Assembly: GCF_000747525.1 (NCBI RefSeq)
Contig: NZ_CP009278.1
Coordinates: forward strand, 5,084,001 to 5,148,000
Direction: 5' to 3'
DNA length: 64,000 nucleotides
Source: Sphingobacterium sp. ML3W
GTDB lineage: Bacteria > Bacteroidota > Bacteroidia > Sphingobacteriales > Sphingobacteriaceae
The translations under genes were made by a program, and so were the position numbers. How positions within the stretch are numbered: position 1 is the stretch's first letter; every line of letters begins with the position of its first letter. The notes beneath the pieces were generated by a model. It saw only the letters and a program-made list of their open reading frames with translations, did no database searches and was not told where the DNA came from. Below are positions 35,179 to 45,146 of this stretch, one piece after another.

Positions 35179-35707
35179 TAAATATTTTCTTTAATTCCAC
35201 AACCTTTTCGTCACCTGATAAATGACCAATACCTAGAGATTCTTTCTTTATTTTTTTAAAGTATTCATCTAGAGTTTTAATATGTTTTGCGGGAACTCCG
35301 CCTATTACTGAATTGTCAGCAACATCTTTTGTCACTACAGATCTCGCAGCGACAATAACATTATTACCAATAGTTACTCCAGGCATAACTAAACAGTCAA
35401 TTCCGAAATATACATTATTCCCGATTTTTATTGGTTTAGTAATTTCCAAATCAGGTTGCAAATGCCTTAAAACCAAAGTTCCACCGTCATGAGTTAGAAA
35501 CTTACAGCCATCTGTTATATACACATTGTCTCCGAAACTAATTAGAAATGGTTCTGTTCCCCACATATTTGGATTGTTTCCATATATAACACAATTTGAT
35601 CCAAATCTTACTCCCATTTTTCTAGAGCACTTAATCGGGTTTAATTTGAAAGACACAAAAAGATATCCTTTGTATAAATACCTTATTAATTTGTTTTTAT
35701 AAATCAT
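35171..35707 (-). CDS. Hexapeptide-repeat acyltransferase (WbbJ/LbH type)
   Basis: This 178-aa left-handed beta-helix protein has repeats such as IGNNVYFGIDCLVMPGVTIG and NNVIVAARSVV, with the catalytic histidine likely in FLTHDGG. The tail GGVPAKHIKTL is characteristic. It probably O-acetylates the repeat unit. It overlaps the flippase and glycosyltransferase genes. Confidence 0.87.
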   Translation of the reverse strand: MIYKNKLIRYLYKGYLFVSFKLNPIKCSRKMGVRFGSNCVIYGNNPNMWGTEPFLISFGDNVYITDGCKFLTHDGGTLVLRHLQPDLEITKPIKIGNNVYFGIDCLVMPGVTIGNNVIVAARSVVTKDVADNSVIGGVPAKHIKTLDEYFKKIKKESLGIGHLSGDEKVVELKKIFNE

Positions 35708-37179
35708 TTTCCAATTTTATTTTTAAAAAACCTTAGAATAATAGCCTTTTCTTCCTCCTTCATGAAAAAAAGATATTGTAATAAACAGTAAAAGAAAAGA
35801 AATATGGTATTAATCATAATAGAAATATAAAAATTAGAGGAATCAAAAAAACTCAACTTAATAATTACAAAAAAAATAAGACAGACAATCCCAGAAATAA
35901 ATTGATTAAGAAATTCCCTATTGAATGGATGAATACCTATATGCTTTTTCACAAAAATAATACATAATAAATTATATACTAATAATGCAATTGAAACTGC
36001 TACTCCTGCTCCTATAATTCCATACTTCGGCACGAAAAAATAACATAATACTAATGTTATGACAACACTAATTAAGCTAAAGAAAGTAATTCTATTAGCC
36101 ATTCCTATCATATTTAACAATTGACCACTAACGCCAGTAATTGAATTTATCATTTGACCGACTGATATAATTATAAGGACTTTATAACCATTTTGAAATT
36201 CTTCTCCATAGAAATTAAGCAACCCAAGACCACAAAAAATCATTACACTTATAAACAGAATATTAAAAAAGCTTAACCACTTGATTGATATCCTATAAAT
36301 TTCTGAAAGTTCCTTCATATTATTATTAGCAAAATAGGTCGATATTTTAGGCGCAAAAATGCTATTAAATATAATAAGAAAAAACGATGATAAGCCTGCC
36401 AATGCCTGAGCAATACTATAAACACCTATATCTTTGATACTACAATATCTACCTAAAGCGAATCGATCTATTTTTGATTGCAAAAGAAGCAAAAATCCTG
36501 TTATTACAATAGGAAAAAATAAATAGAGAACTTTTTTAAAGGGCACAAATGTTGTTTTCAGAATCTTTCCAAACATTTGTAACTTAAAACAAGTATATAT
36601 GTAAAATAAAAATGTTAAGACTGCGGCAACAAAATATGTAAATTCTACAGGAAAATTTGAAATTGGAAAGATTAATATAAAACCGAGTGCAATTAGCCTA
36701 AAAATATTTAATACATATGTACCAATTGCAAAAAACTTATAATCTCCAAATCCTCTAATCCCCCCACTAATTAGTAATGAAACACCTTCAAATAGTACAA
36801 TCCCACTAAACCACTTCAATAAAGGCTTATTCTGGATACTTAAATTAAAATACTGGATAATGTGATCATCAAAAGGAATAATTAATATCCATAAAGTAAC
36901 ACCAATTAATATACTGAGTATAAATGAAATTGTAAAGAAGCTCCGAGCTTCATCAAAACTTTTCTCATTAATATATAACGGAATTTTATACATTAAGCCA
37001 TCCTTAAGTCCCAATGGAACAAAACTGATAACAACTGATAATATGGAATATATTAATATATAATTTCCTAGCGCTTCAGCACCAAATAATTTAGCGATGT
37101 AAAAGGTTAGAATATAACCCAAAAGGAAAAATAATACTTTAGAAAATGCTAAAGAAACACCTTGCCTAACTAAACTCAT
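35704..37179 (-). CDS. Wzx-type oligosaccharide flippase (left half of locus)
   Basis: This 491-aa protein has 12 to 14 hydrophobic helices along its whole length (for example FSKVLFFLLGYILTFYIAKLF at the start). It is a MATE/MVF-fold lipid-linked oligosaccharide translocase. It starts 4 bp within the end of the preceding glycosyltransferase gene. It moves the repeat unit across the inner membrane. A second, distinct flippase is at 52195. Confidence 0.9.
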   Translation of the reverse strand: MSLVRQGVSLAFSKVLFFLLGYILTFYIAKLFGAEALGNYILIYSILSVVISFVPLGLKDGLMYKIPLYINEKSFDEARSFFTISFILSILIGVTLWILIIPFDDHIIQYFNLSIQNKPLLKWFSGIVLFEGVSLLISGGIRGFGDYKFFAIGTYVLNIFRLIALGFILIFPISNFPVEFTYFVAAVLTFLFYIYTCFKLQMFGKILKTTFVPFKKVLYLFFPIVITGFLLLLQSKIDRFALGRYCSIKDIGVYSIAQALAGLSSFFLIIFNSIFAPKISTYFANNNMKELSEIYRISIKWLSFFNILFISVMIFCGLGLLNFYGEEFQNGYKVLIIISVGQMINSITGVSGQLLNMIGMANRITFFSLISVVITLVLCYFFVPKYGIIGAGVAVSIALLVYNLLCIIFVKKHIGIHPFNREFLNQFISGIVCLIFFVIIKLSFFDSSNFYISIMINTIFLFFYCLLQYLFFMKEEEKAIILRFFKNKIGK

Positions 37180-38444
37180 CCTTTAAAATCTTTAATTATT
37201 TCCTTGTATGCTTTTAAAAGATCATCAACATTTTTGGCTTTATTATGTCTTATCTTTGCTTGCTCTCTTGCATTGACTGAAAACTTTTTTGCCAATTCAT
37301 CCGATTCAAAAACTTTCTCAATACTCCTTGCCAATTCTACTGCATCATTATTATTATAAAGGAGCCCGTCAACGTCATGACGTACGTAAGTACTTATCCC
37401 TCCAGCATTAGAACCTACACAAGGCACACCGAGAATCTGCGCTTCCGCCAAACTATTGGGACTGTTTTCAATCGTTGAAGGTATTACAAAAACATTAATA
37501 TATTTCAAAATATCTACTAAGCCTGATTGATTTAACCATCCCGTAAATTCAATATTATCCGACAAACCTAAATTCTTTATTTTATGTATAAGATATTTAT
37601 CGTAAGTTCCTAATTTCAATCTTGATAATAGATCTTTGCTTAAGATATTCTTACCAGCAACAAACAACTTAACATTTTTATACTTTGTTTTTACAATAGC
37701 TAATGCATCAAGCAAAACATGCAAACCTTTTATCGGATAATGGGCTTGTGTAGTAAATAATGTATACCTATTAAAATTATTACAATCCCATTCATTGTCA
37801 TAAAAGCTTTCCCTTAAACTTCTGTCACAATGATAGTAAGTAGCATCAGGATTAATAGCATTACTATGTAATTTATCCCATTCAGTTCGACCTAAAAAAT
37901 TACTGAAAGATTTTAATATAAACAACTCATTTTCACCTCTTTTCTTATACGCGAGTTGACGCTTCAATAAGCTATCATTTGTAACTAAATCTTTAAACGA
38001 TAAGTATCTGAAAATTGAATAAAAAGGTAATTCTGCAGAGAATTTCTTCCAAATCTGAGAAACCAATCCCTGAAGTGTAATAACAGTAGATATTGAAACT
38101 TTACAATCAAGAAGGATATTCCCTAAATAAAATTCTGAGCCCTGAACATCAATAATTGTTGGTGAAAAAGTCAATATTTCATCTTTTAATTTTTTCACAT
38201 CATTTTTGGAATATCCATTCATAATTTTTTTTGAATGAATTTGAACGATTTCCACATTGTCGATACTTTTCCTTTCTTCTTTAAAAGCAGCTATCGAAAC
38301 TATTTTTATCTTAGCAACCTCAGGGTTATCTTTTAAGAGCGATAACATGGCTGCCAACCAGCCCCCAGAAGAAGAAATACCTTTCTCATTTATTATATTG
38401 GAAACGGGCATGGCTGTAAGCCAAAAAATGTTCAATGATTTCAT
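37176..38444 (-). CDS. Family 4 glycosyltransferase
   Basis: This 422-aa GT-B enzyme has SGGWLAAMLSLL near the N-terminus and YTLFTTQAHYPIKGLHVLLDAL at the start of the donor domain. A full E-x7-E motif, ENSPNSLAE, lies in IPSTIENSPNSLAEAQILG. It overlaps the flippase gene by 4 bp and follows the polymerase by 2 bp. Confidence 0.87.
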   Translation of the reverse strand: MKSLNIFWLTAMPVSNIINEKGISSSGGWLAAMLSLLKDNPEVAKIKIVSIAAFKEERKSIDNVEIVQIHSKKIMNGYSKNDVKKLKDEILTFSPTIIDVQGSEFYLGNILLDCKVSISTVITLQGLVSQIWKKFSAELPFYSIFRYLSFKDLVTNDSLLKRQLAYKKRGENELFILKSFSNFLGRTEWDKLHSNAINPDATYYHCDRSLRESFYDNEWDCNNFNRYTLFTTQAHYPIKGLHVLLDALAIVKTKYKNVKLFVAGKNILSKDLLSRLKLGTYDKYLIHKIKNLGLSDNIEFTGWLNQSGLVDILKYINVFVIPSTIENSPNSLAEAQILGVPCVGSNAGGISTYVRHDVDGLLYNNNDAVELARSIEKVFESDELAKKFSVNAREQAKIRHNKAKNVDDLLKAYKEIIKDFKG

Positions 38445-38446
38445 AA

Positions 38447-39739
38447 TTATAATTTCTCAGTAATTGAAATTTCCTTTTTAAATGTAGATTGACAAAATCC
38501 AATTAAAATAACCCATAACACGAACTGAAATGAAAAACCTATATTAATAAATGAATGTCCAGTCATATTATTAGATAGTAAAACAAAAAGAGGAATAAAT
38601 AATTCGAGAGGAATATTTCTTAAAGAAAAATTCTTTTTGATATTAAAATAGAATCCTGAAAAAAGTGTTATATATAGGACAAGTCCTATTACTCCCATTG
38701 CCGCCACTGTTTCTATTATAAAATTATGAGCAACTTGTGGGAAACCGTATTTCTCATGGGTCAACTCAAATCCCTTTCCAAAAAAAAGTGTTTTGGTATC
38801 TGAGAAAAATTGATTTAAATAACCGATCCAAAGTTCAGTACGACCTCCTGATAAATCATCATTTTTCGGCTCCAAAACCCTCATAATTGCATTGTCAAAG
38901 ATTCTATTTAAGAAAGTTAAATTTAAAACGTCCTTTAATAAGAAAATTAGTCCTAATGATACAACAGAAACAATTATACCTTTGACGCTGAAGTTACTAA
39001 TGATCAAGTATAAAGCTAAAATAGCTATCGCCAGTAGGAATGATCTAGACTGTGTCAAAAAACCAAAAAATAATAAAGGAAGACCCAATAACAAAGTGAG
39101 TTTTAAAGATTGTTTTTTCCTATTAAAAAGTACTACAAGCAATGTTAATGCAAAAGAGAAAGATGTCCCAAGAATGTTAGAGTTATTATAGTCGCCTGCT
39201 GAAAATCTCTCAGTACCCAGATTTACTCCTTCAAATATTACCCCTAACACACCAGCACATACTGCACCACAAATATAAGAGTTAAGAAGTTTAATAGAAG
39301 TATACCGATCTTCCTTTAAGATTTGGTTCCCCATATAAAAGAATAAACTTACAGTGATCAAAAATTTAAATGATGTTACTAAAAGAGAAGTGTCTTCATG
39401 TATAAATATAAGTAATGAAGAATAAACTAAAATAGCAATAGCATTAATAATGATTCTACTTTGCAAATAATACTTATTAGCACTTAAAAGCCTAAAAATC
39501 AAAATAAATACTACAAGGTTCAATAGTGACGCGCTACCTTGATTTAGTACAATAATCCTTTGGTTTGAAAGCAAGAAACTAAATATACACAAAGCCTCAA
39601 AAGGCCTTAAGAAAAGTGATGCTCCAAATAAAACCCCTATTCCTAATATCGAAAAAACATACGTATTAGTTCCTAAGTAAAACAATAATTGTATTATTGT
39701 TCCTATCAATACCAACAAGTAAAATTTTCGATTCTCCAT
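38447..39739 (-). CDS. Wzy-type O-antigen polymerase/ligase (left half)
   Basis: This 430-aa protein has ten or more membrane helices and a large loop around residues 280-330 containing GGRTELWIGYLNQFF and HNFIIETVAAMG, which fits the Wzy_C/O-antigen ligase family. It probably polymerises repeat units in the periplasm. A second polymerase-like protein is at 50224. Confidence 0.85.
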   Translation of the reverse strand: MENRKFYLLVLIGTIIQLLFYLGTNTYVFSILGIGVLFGASLFLRPFEALCIFSFLLSNQRIIVLNQGSASLLNLVVFILIFRLLSANKYYLQSRIIINAIAILVYSSLLIFIHEDTSLLVTSFKFLITVSLFFYMGNQILKEDRYTSIKLLNSYICGAVCAGVLGVIFEGVNLGTERFSAGDYNNSNILGTSFSFALTLLVVLFNRKKQSLKLTLLLGLPLLFFGFLTQSRSFLLAIAILALYLIISNFSVKGIIVSVVSLGLIFLLKDVLNLTFLNRIFDNAIMRVLEPKNDDLSGGRTELWIGYLNQFFSDTKTLFFGKGFELTHEKYGFPQVAHNFIIETVAAMGVIGLVLYITLFSGFYFNIKKNFSLRNIPLELFIPLFVLLSNNMTGHSFINIGFSFQFVLWVILIGFCQSTFKKEISITEKL

Positions 39740-39746
39740 TTTGAAA

Positions 39747-41030
39747 TTACAATCTATTATCAGACTTATCCGCTATAATTCCTTTTACATCATATACAAT
39801 CGCTGTATCTTTTTTCAAAGTATCAAAATCAATACTTAAAAATTCTTTATGCGCTACACCTAACACGATGGCATCATATTTTGCATTTGGTAATGTCGTT
39901 AAGTTATCGATATTGTACTCATGTTTCACGGCTGCAGGATTTGCCCATGGATCATAGGTAGTTACTTTGACACCATAGTCTTCCAAAGCAGCAATAACAT
40001 CGACAATCTTTGTATTGCGTACATCTGGACAGTTTTCTTTGAATGTTATACCTAGCATCAATACTTCTGCACCATTAACATTGATACCTTTTTTGATCAT
40101 CGTCTTGATCACTTGTGACGCTACATACTCGCCCATAGAATCGTTTAAACGACGACCGGCTAAAATAATTTCTGGATGATAACCATGCTCTTGTGCTTTT
40201 TGTGCCAGATAGTAAGGATCGACACCAATACAGTGACCTCCAACTAATCCTGGTTTGAATGGCAAAAAGTTCCATTTTGTACCTGCTGCTTCTAATACCG
40301 CGTGTGTATCGATATCTAAAATATTGAAAATCTTTGCCAATTCATTAACGAAAGCAATATTGATATCACGTTGTGAATTTTCAATCACCTTAGCTGCCTC
40401 AGCGACTTTAATACAAGGCGCTAAATGTGTACCTGCTGTGATGACCGTTTTATATACAGCATCGACCTCTAAACCAATTTCTGGTGTAGAGCCTGCTGTT
40501 ACTTTTAATATTTTTTCTACCGTATGTAACTTGTCTCCTGGATTGATACGCTCTGGCGAGTAACCTGCAAAGAAATCTACATTAAACTTTAACCCGGATA
40601 CGCGTTCCAATACAGGGATACACTCATCCTCGGTCACTCCTGGATATACCGTTGATTCGTAGACAACAATATCTCCTTTTTTCAAAACTTTACCGACAGT
40701 TTCAGAAGCTTTGTATAAAGGTGTCAAGTCTGGGCGATTGTTTTTATCGACTGGTGTAGGTACCGTAACGACATAAAAGTTAGCATTGTCGATATCTGTC
40801 AATTGGTTAGAACACCATAAGCCATTAACACCCGTTGTTAACGGATTATCTTGAGCTAAAACAGCCTGTAAGATATCATCCTCTACCTCTAATGTCAAAT
40901 CTTTTCCCGCACGTAATTCATCAATACGTTTTTGATTGATATCGAAACCTACTACTGGAAATTTTGTTGCAAATAAGCGGGCCAATGGTAACCCTACGTA
41001 TCCTAAGCCAATAACTGCAATTCTTTTCAT
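39747..41030 (-). CDS. UDP-N-acetylhexosamine C6 dehydrogenase (TviB/WbpO-like)
   Basis: This 427-aa nucleotide-sugar dehydrogenase has GLGYVGLPLA (7-16) binding NAD and YESTVYPGVTEDECIPVLE. The catalytic cysteine lies in GGHCIGVDPYYLA near residue 262. The N-terminal sequence and the TviC-like neighbour suggest that the product is UDP-GalNAcA or UDP-GlcNAcA. It would supply an acidic sugar to the polymer. Confidence 0.92.
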   Translation of the reverse strand: MKRIAVIGLGYVGLPLARLFATKFPVVGFDINQKRIDELRAGKDLTLEVEDDILQAVLAQDNPLTTGVNGLWCSNQLTDIDNANFYVVTVPTPVDKNNRPDLTPLYKASETVGKVLKKGDIVVYESTVYPGVTEDECIPVLERVSGLKFNVDFFAGYSPERINPGDKLHTVEKILKVTAGSTPEIGLEVDAVYKTVITAGTHLAPCIKVAEAAKVIENSQRDINIAFVNELAKIFNILDIDTHAVLEAAGTKWNFLPFKPGLVGGHCIGVDPYYLAQKAQEHGYHPEIILAGRRLNDSMGEYVASQVIKTMIKKGINVNGAEVLMLGITFKENCPDVRNTKIVDVIAALEDYGVKVTTYDPWANPAAVKHEYNIDNLTTLPNAKYDAIVLGVAHKEFLSIDFDTLKKDTAIVYDVKGIIADKSDNRL

Positions 41031-41073
41031 CTATTTTATGTTTTTTGGTATTTAGATTTTGTTTTTTTAATTC

Positions 41074-42042
41074 TTACTTTAAGTTATCCCAGTACCATTG
41101 TACCGCTGCTTTCAAGCCTTTATCAATAGTATGTGTAGGCTCGTAGCCCAATAACGTTTTTGCTTTCTCAATAGACGCTAATGAATGTGGAATATCACCT
41201 TGACGGTTTGGTCCATTTGTAGCATTTACCTGCGCGATCTCCGCATCGAAATCAGTTAAATATTCTTTTAAATAGCCAACTAATTGGTTCAAAGTTGTAC
41301 GATCTCCAACAGCTGTATTATATACGGTGTTGATAGCATCTGGATTTTCAGTTGTCATCGCCAATTCATTCATCTGAATTACATTGTCGATATAGGTGAA
41401 ATCACGCGAATAATCACCGGTACCATTGATAACAGGGCCCTCATGATTCATGAACTGCTTAACAAATAAAGGTATAACTGCTGCATATGCTCCATTTGGA
41501 TCTTGACGACGGCCAAATACATTGAAGTAACGTAGACCCATTGTTTCTAAACCATAGGTTTTCGAAAAAATATCAGCGTATAATTCATTTACATATTTCG
41601 TGATTGCATATGGTGATAAAGGCTTACCTATAATATCTTCGACTTTAGGTAGATTTTCTGAATCGCCATAAGTCGATGAAGATGCAGCATAGACAAAACG
41701 CTTAACATTTGCATCACGCGCAGCAACTAACATATTTAAAAAACCTGTTACATTAACTTCATTAGTCGTCTGTGGATCTTTAATCGAACGGGGAACAGAC
41801 CCTAAAGCAGCTTGATGCAATACATAGTCTACACCCTGTACAGCTAACGCACAGTCTGCTGTATTACGGATATCTCCTTCAATTAAAGAAAAATTAGGAT
41901 TGTTTGTATGTTGCGCCAAATTATGGCGATGTCCAGTTGCAAAATTGTCTAAAACAACGACTTGATAACCTTTACCTAAGAAATGTTCTGTCAAATTGGA
42001 TCCAATAAAGCCGGCTCCTCCAGTAATTAATATTTTGCTCAT
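41074..42042 (-). CDS. UDP-N-acetylhexosamine 4-epimerase (TviC/WbpP-like)
   Basis: This 322-aa extended SDR has GGAGFIGSNL at 7-16, AASSSTYGDSENLPK around the catalytic serine, and Y-x3-K in SPYAITKYVNE. It is adjacent to the TviB-like dehydrogenase, as in Vi-antigen and Pseudomonas O6 loci, where the two together make UDP-GalNAcA. It follows the small regulator by 15 bp. Confidence 0.92.
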   Translation of the reverse strand: MSKILITGGAGFIGSNLTEHFLGKGYQVVVLDNFATGHRHNLAQHTNNPNFSLIEGDIRNTADCALAVQGVDYVLHQAALGSVPRSIKDPQTTNEVNVTGFLNMLVAARDANVKRFVYAASSSTYGDSENLPKVEDIIGKPLSPYAITKYVNELYADIFSKTYGLETMGLRYFNVFGRRQDPNGAYAAVIPLFVKQFMNHEGPVINGTGDYSRDFTYIDNVIQMNELAMTTENPDAINTVYNTAVGDRTTLNQLVGYLKEYLTDFDAEIAQVNATNGPNRQGDIPHSLASIEKAKTLLGYEPTHTIDKGLKAAVQWYWDNLK

Positions 42043-42057
42043 TGTATTTGAATATAA

Positions 42058-42612
42058 TTATACTTCTACGTTACTTGTATACAAATTGATAGAATGTGCT
42101 TCTTCCTGTGGCACATTGAAATAAAGTTTAATTTCCTTTTTCAATTTTTCACTTACTTTGTCCGCTAACTGCAATAAATATGCCTGATTTAAATCTTCTC
42201 CTGTAATTAATACCTCGATTAGACCAGAATCCAAGCCTTTTGCGTAATCTCCAATCAAACTAACGGACTGAACACCACCAGATCTAGACAAAACTTGATC
42301 AACGACATCCTCAATACCTAAAAAAGTATGAATTAATTTTTGAAGGGGTTTAAATAAGGAGTGCTGTGTATTGGCGCGATAAAATATTTTATTTTTTTCT
42401 GAATTTTTATTCAAATACCCTGCTTCTTCCAATTGGTTCAATTCTTTTCGAATGGCATTGGTCGATTCTTGAAACTCATCTGCTAACCCCCTCAAATAAC
42501 CTTGGTTATTTGCCGAAACAAAAAATTTGATCAGTAGCTTTAATCTTGTCTTTGACGTGATTAGCGAATCTAGCATATGGTTGATTAGTCTATGAGTAAC
42601 AAAAGTACTCAT
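42058..42612 (-). CDS. ArsR-type winged-helix regulator with C-terminal nucleotidyltransferase-like domain
   Basis: This 184-aa protein has a winged helix at about 20-80 (LKLLIKFFVSANNQGYLRGLADEF, then AIRKELNQLEEAGYL). The remainder contains LIGDYAKGLDSGLIEVLITG, an apparently degenerate nucleotidyltransferase fold. Such proteins are common at the head of Bacteroidota capsule segments and are thought to regulate them. M13 (start 42576) is an alternative start. It stands at the head of the TviC/TviB gene run and may control the left half. Confidence 0.75.
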   Translation of the reverse strand: MSTFVTHRLINHMLDSLITSKTRLKLLIKFFVSANNQGYLRGLADEFQESTNAIRKELNQLEEAGYLNKNSEKNKIFYRANTQHSLFKPLQKLIHTFLGIEDVVDQVLSRSGGVQSVSLIGDYAKGLDSGLIEVLITGEDLNQAYLLQLADKVSEKLKKEIKLYFNVPQEEAHSINLYTSNVEV

Positions 42613-42699
42613 AGACTAAGAAATATGCAAATGATTTTTGAAATAAAATGGAAAATCATGCTTGAGTGTGAAAAAAGCATGATAACAGGTATAAACTTA

Positions 42700-42866
42700 A
42701 TTATTTTTTCATATTGACAAAATAATCTACTGGATAAGTATGGTTATCTTTAGTTGCGTGTGATAAAGGATAATCGGAATGCACCAATAGTTCACTACCC
42801 TCTTCCAAGGCACGTATAGCGGTTGTGTAACCAGCAAAAATATACAATACTTTTAAATCTGAAGCT
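42700..42866 (-). pseudogene. 3' fragment of a WxcM-like cupin gene
   Basis: The minus strand reads YIFAGYTTAIRALEEGSELL, then VHSDYPLSHATKDNHTYP and VDYFVNMKK, ending in a stop near 42703. It is clearly related to the end of the cupin at 32537 (QALEENSELLVFSDFG, YPLDYFINRK). The first two thirds of the gene are gone. It lies in the gap between the WecA/MraY-like gene and the regulator. This suggests the left and right halves were joined here by recombination. Confidence 0.85.
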
Positions 42867-43835
42867 TTATTTAGTTAATTTAAGTACATATTGCCTGATG
42901 ATGTAATCTTTCAATGCTAAATAAATCCCACTCAGTACTGCAATAATTAACACTGCAAATAACCATTTTATTTTACCATCAAACTGTGCAAAATAAATAA
43001 CCATAATCCCTAACACCAATTGCAGTGCGCCATAAAGTGCCGATATGACAAGTCTATTATAACCTGCCTCATTGGCAAGATATTGATATAGATGGGTACG
43101 ATGTCCTTCCAAAATATTTTCACCTAAATATAAACGGCGTACGATAGACCAAATGGCATCGACACCATAAACCGCTAGAAATAATATATATATAAAATCA
43201 CCCGTTTTAAAAATCAAAGTACCTAGTGCAAACAGTAAGATATAAGCAATACCTACTGATCCGACATCTCCAGCAAAACACTTGGCTTTATTACGAAAGT
43301 TAAAGAAGGCAAATACGAGAATTCCTAATAGTGCGTAAATTAAATAATCTGGTTCTATAAATGCTATAGTTCTATTTACATAGTATAAGAGACCACAAAC
43401 GACTAAGCTATACAACGCTGTAATACCATTGATACCATCCATAAAATTATACGCATTGATCACCCCTACAACGAGAATGAAAGTGACAATAATGTAATAC
43501 CAAGGTGGTGAAAAAATCCCCATTTGGAAAGCCATCAATAAAACAGAAGTAAAATGAACTCCTAATCTTAACCGGGTAGAAATTTCTAATATATCATCGA
43601 GGAAAGAAATAGAAGCCATTAACGTCAACCCAACCATAAACCAGGGATATGAAAAACCAGATTGAATAAAAAATAGCAGTATGGCAATATAAAAAATAAT
43701 TCCCCCTCCTCGTAATGTAATCGCACTATGCGAAGAGCGTTGATTAGGCCTATCAATAATATTGAACTTATCAGCTATCCTGAAATACAAAAGTTCCAAT
43801 ACAAATAATAATATAACGGTAAAGATATACACCAT
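42867..43835 (-). CDS. WecA/MraY-family polyprenyl-phosphate GlcNAc-1-P-type transferase (WbpL-like)
   Basis: This 322-aa protein has about ten membrane helices. Family motifs are RGGGIIFYIA near residue 43, FLDDILEI (DDxxD-like), NAYNFMDGINGI, the Mg-binding AGDVGS, and EGHRTHLYQYL in the last cytoplasmic loop. It transfers a sugar-1-phosphate to undecaprenyl phosphate and starts a repeat unit. With the SDR and WbuB-like genes upstream it forms the WbpL/WbpK-type group. A candidate -7 box TATATTTG (plus 43860-43867, complement) lies in front. Confidence 0.92.
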   Translation of the reverse strand: MVYIFTVILLFVLELLYFRIADKFNIIDRPNQRSSHSAITLRGGGIIFYIAILLFFIQSGFSYPWFMVGLTLMASISFLDDILEISTRLRLGVHFTSVLLMAFQMGIFSPPWYYIIVTFILVVGVINAYNFMDGINGITALYSLVVCGLLYYVNRTIAFIEPDYLIYALLGILVFAFFNFRNKAKCFAGDVGSVGIAYILLFALGTLIFKTGDFIYILFLAVYGVDAIWSIVRRLYLGENILEGHRTHLYQYLANEAGYNRLVISALYGALQLVLGIMVIYFAQFDGKIKWLFAVLIIAVLSGIYLALKDYIIRQYVLKLTK

Positions 43836-44234
43836 AAATTTAGTTAAAATTTAAAGTTACAAATATACTGATATTTGCTTTATTTATTTACTTAACGTGA
43901 AATATACCTAAAACGTTACAGGTAAATTGAAAAATTTCTCTATTATGCGATTTTAAATCGCTGTAGCACATATTTTTCTGTAAAAATTTTTCACCAATCG
44001 ATATTAAGGCAATTATTTTTACGGAATTTTATTAATAAAAACTTTATATATATCATAATATAGCTATACAACCGTTTGCTTTAGAATAATTAAAGAAAAA
44101 AAAATTATGGGAATTCATTAAAATTGATCTACTGGGGAGATGTTGAAGACCGGTAAAGTGATCATTAATTAGCCAATAAACAATCACTTTATGAGCATAA
44201 TTTATATTTCTTCTAGGGAAAAATAATTAATAAA
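43836..44234. other. AT-rich 400-bp intergenic gap
   Basis: There is no open frame of note. A possible promoter box for the WecA/MraY-like gene (TATATTTG on the minus strand, plus 43860-43867) lies at its left end. An inverted repeat AAAGTGAT/ATCACTTT (44155-44162 and 44183-44190) with a 20-nt loop lies to the right and might end the upstream transcript weakly. This is one of the few breaks in the locus. Confidence 0.4.
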
Positions 44235-45146
44235 TCAACTCTTGTCGCTAAAAGATTTGAAGGTTATTTCTAATCCTTCCCGAGCTGTCAACGGCAATCG
44301 ATCAATCCGTAATGCTTTTTTTATTTTATCATTAGAAACAACATAAGACTCTGTCAACTTTTTCAATCGTTCGCTATTCAACGGGAATGGAATAAAATCA
44401 CCTATACGAACCATATTTTTTATTAAAGTAGGTGATATATAGCATAAACGAGGAGATCTGTTTAAATTATGTGCAATTACAGATACCAAATCATTTGTTG
44501 ACAATGTCTCGTCATCTGCAAAATTATAAATCCCAGATGGGACACTCTTTTCTGACAACATTTCCTCTATCAAATAGTTGAGATTATCAATACTTACGAA
44601 CGAACGTTGATTATTAAATGATGCCAATGGCCATGGCAACCCTTTCTCCACAACTTTATAAAGCAAATTGAGGTTCCCCTTATTACCTGGTCCATGGATC
44701 ATACAGGGTCTTATGATAAAAATTCTTTTGCCATATGGTAACATTTGCTTTAGCAAATACTCCTCTGCTTCTAATTTAGACTTACCATAAGGTGTCTGAG
44801 GATAACCAACAATATTTTCATCCAACATACCCCCCACAGTATCTGCAACGGCTTTGACTGAACTAAAGTAAAAGAAGTCTCGAACATTTGATTTAAGGAA
44901 TACATTAAATAATTCAATCGTTAAATCGCGGTTAATTTTAAAATAAGCATCAGAATCTGAAGTATCAGATGTATCATGTGCCTTTCCCGCAAGATGAATA
45001 ATTGCGGTTCCATCTAAAGGTTGATGTTGCGCCCAATCAGAATGACGAAGTGATAATGAAACCACCTCAATATTGCTCTTTTGTAGATACACCATTAGAT
45101 TTTGGCCCACAAATCCTGAGGCTCCTGTTATAACAACCTTAGTCAT
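44235..45146 (-). CDS. NAD-dependent epimerase/dehydratase (WbpK-like SDR)
   Basis: This 303-aa SDR has GASGFVGQNL (7-16) and AIIHLAGKAHD. The Y-x3-K lies in TPYGKSKLEAEEYL. The position between a WbuB-like transferase and the WecA/MraY-like initiator is typical for enzymes reducing a 4-keto-6-deoxy-HexNAc to QuiNAc or FucNAc. It overlaps the transferase gene by 8 bp. The substrate remains unproven. Confidence 0.85.
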   Translation of the reverse strand: MTKVVITGASGFVGQNLMVYLQKSNIEVVSLSLRHSDWAQHQPLDGTAIIHLAGKAHDTSDTSDSDAYFKINRDLTIELFNVFLKSNVRDFFYFSSVKAVADTVGGMLDENIVGYPQTPYGKSKLEAEEYLLKQMLPYGKRIFIIRPCMIHGPGNKGNLNLLYKVVEKGLPWPLASFNNQRSFVSIDNLNYLIEEMLSEKSVPSGIYNFADDETLSTNDLVSVIAHNLNRSPRLCYISPTLIKNMVRIGDFIPFPLNSERLKKLTESYVVSNDKIKKALRIDRLPLTAREGLEITFKSFSDKS

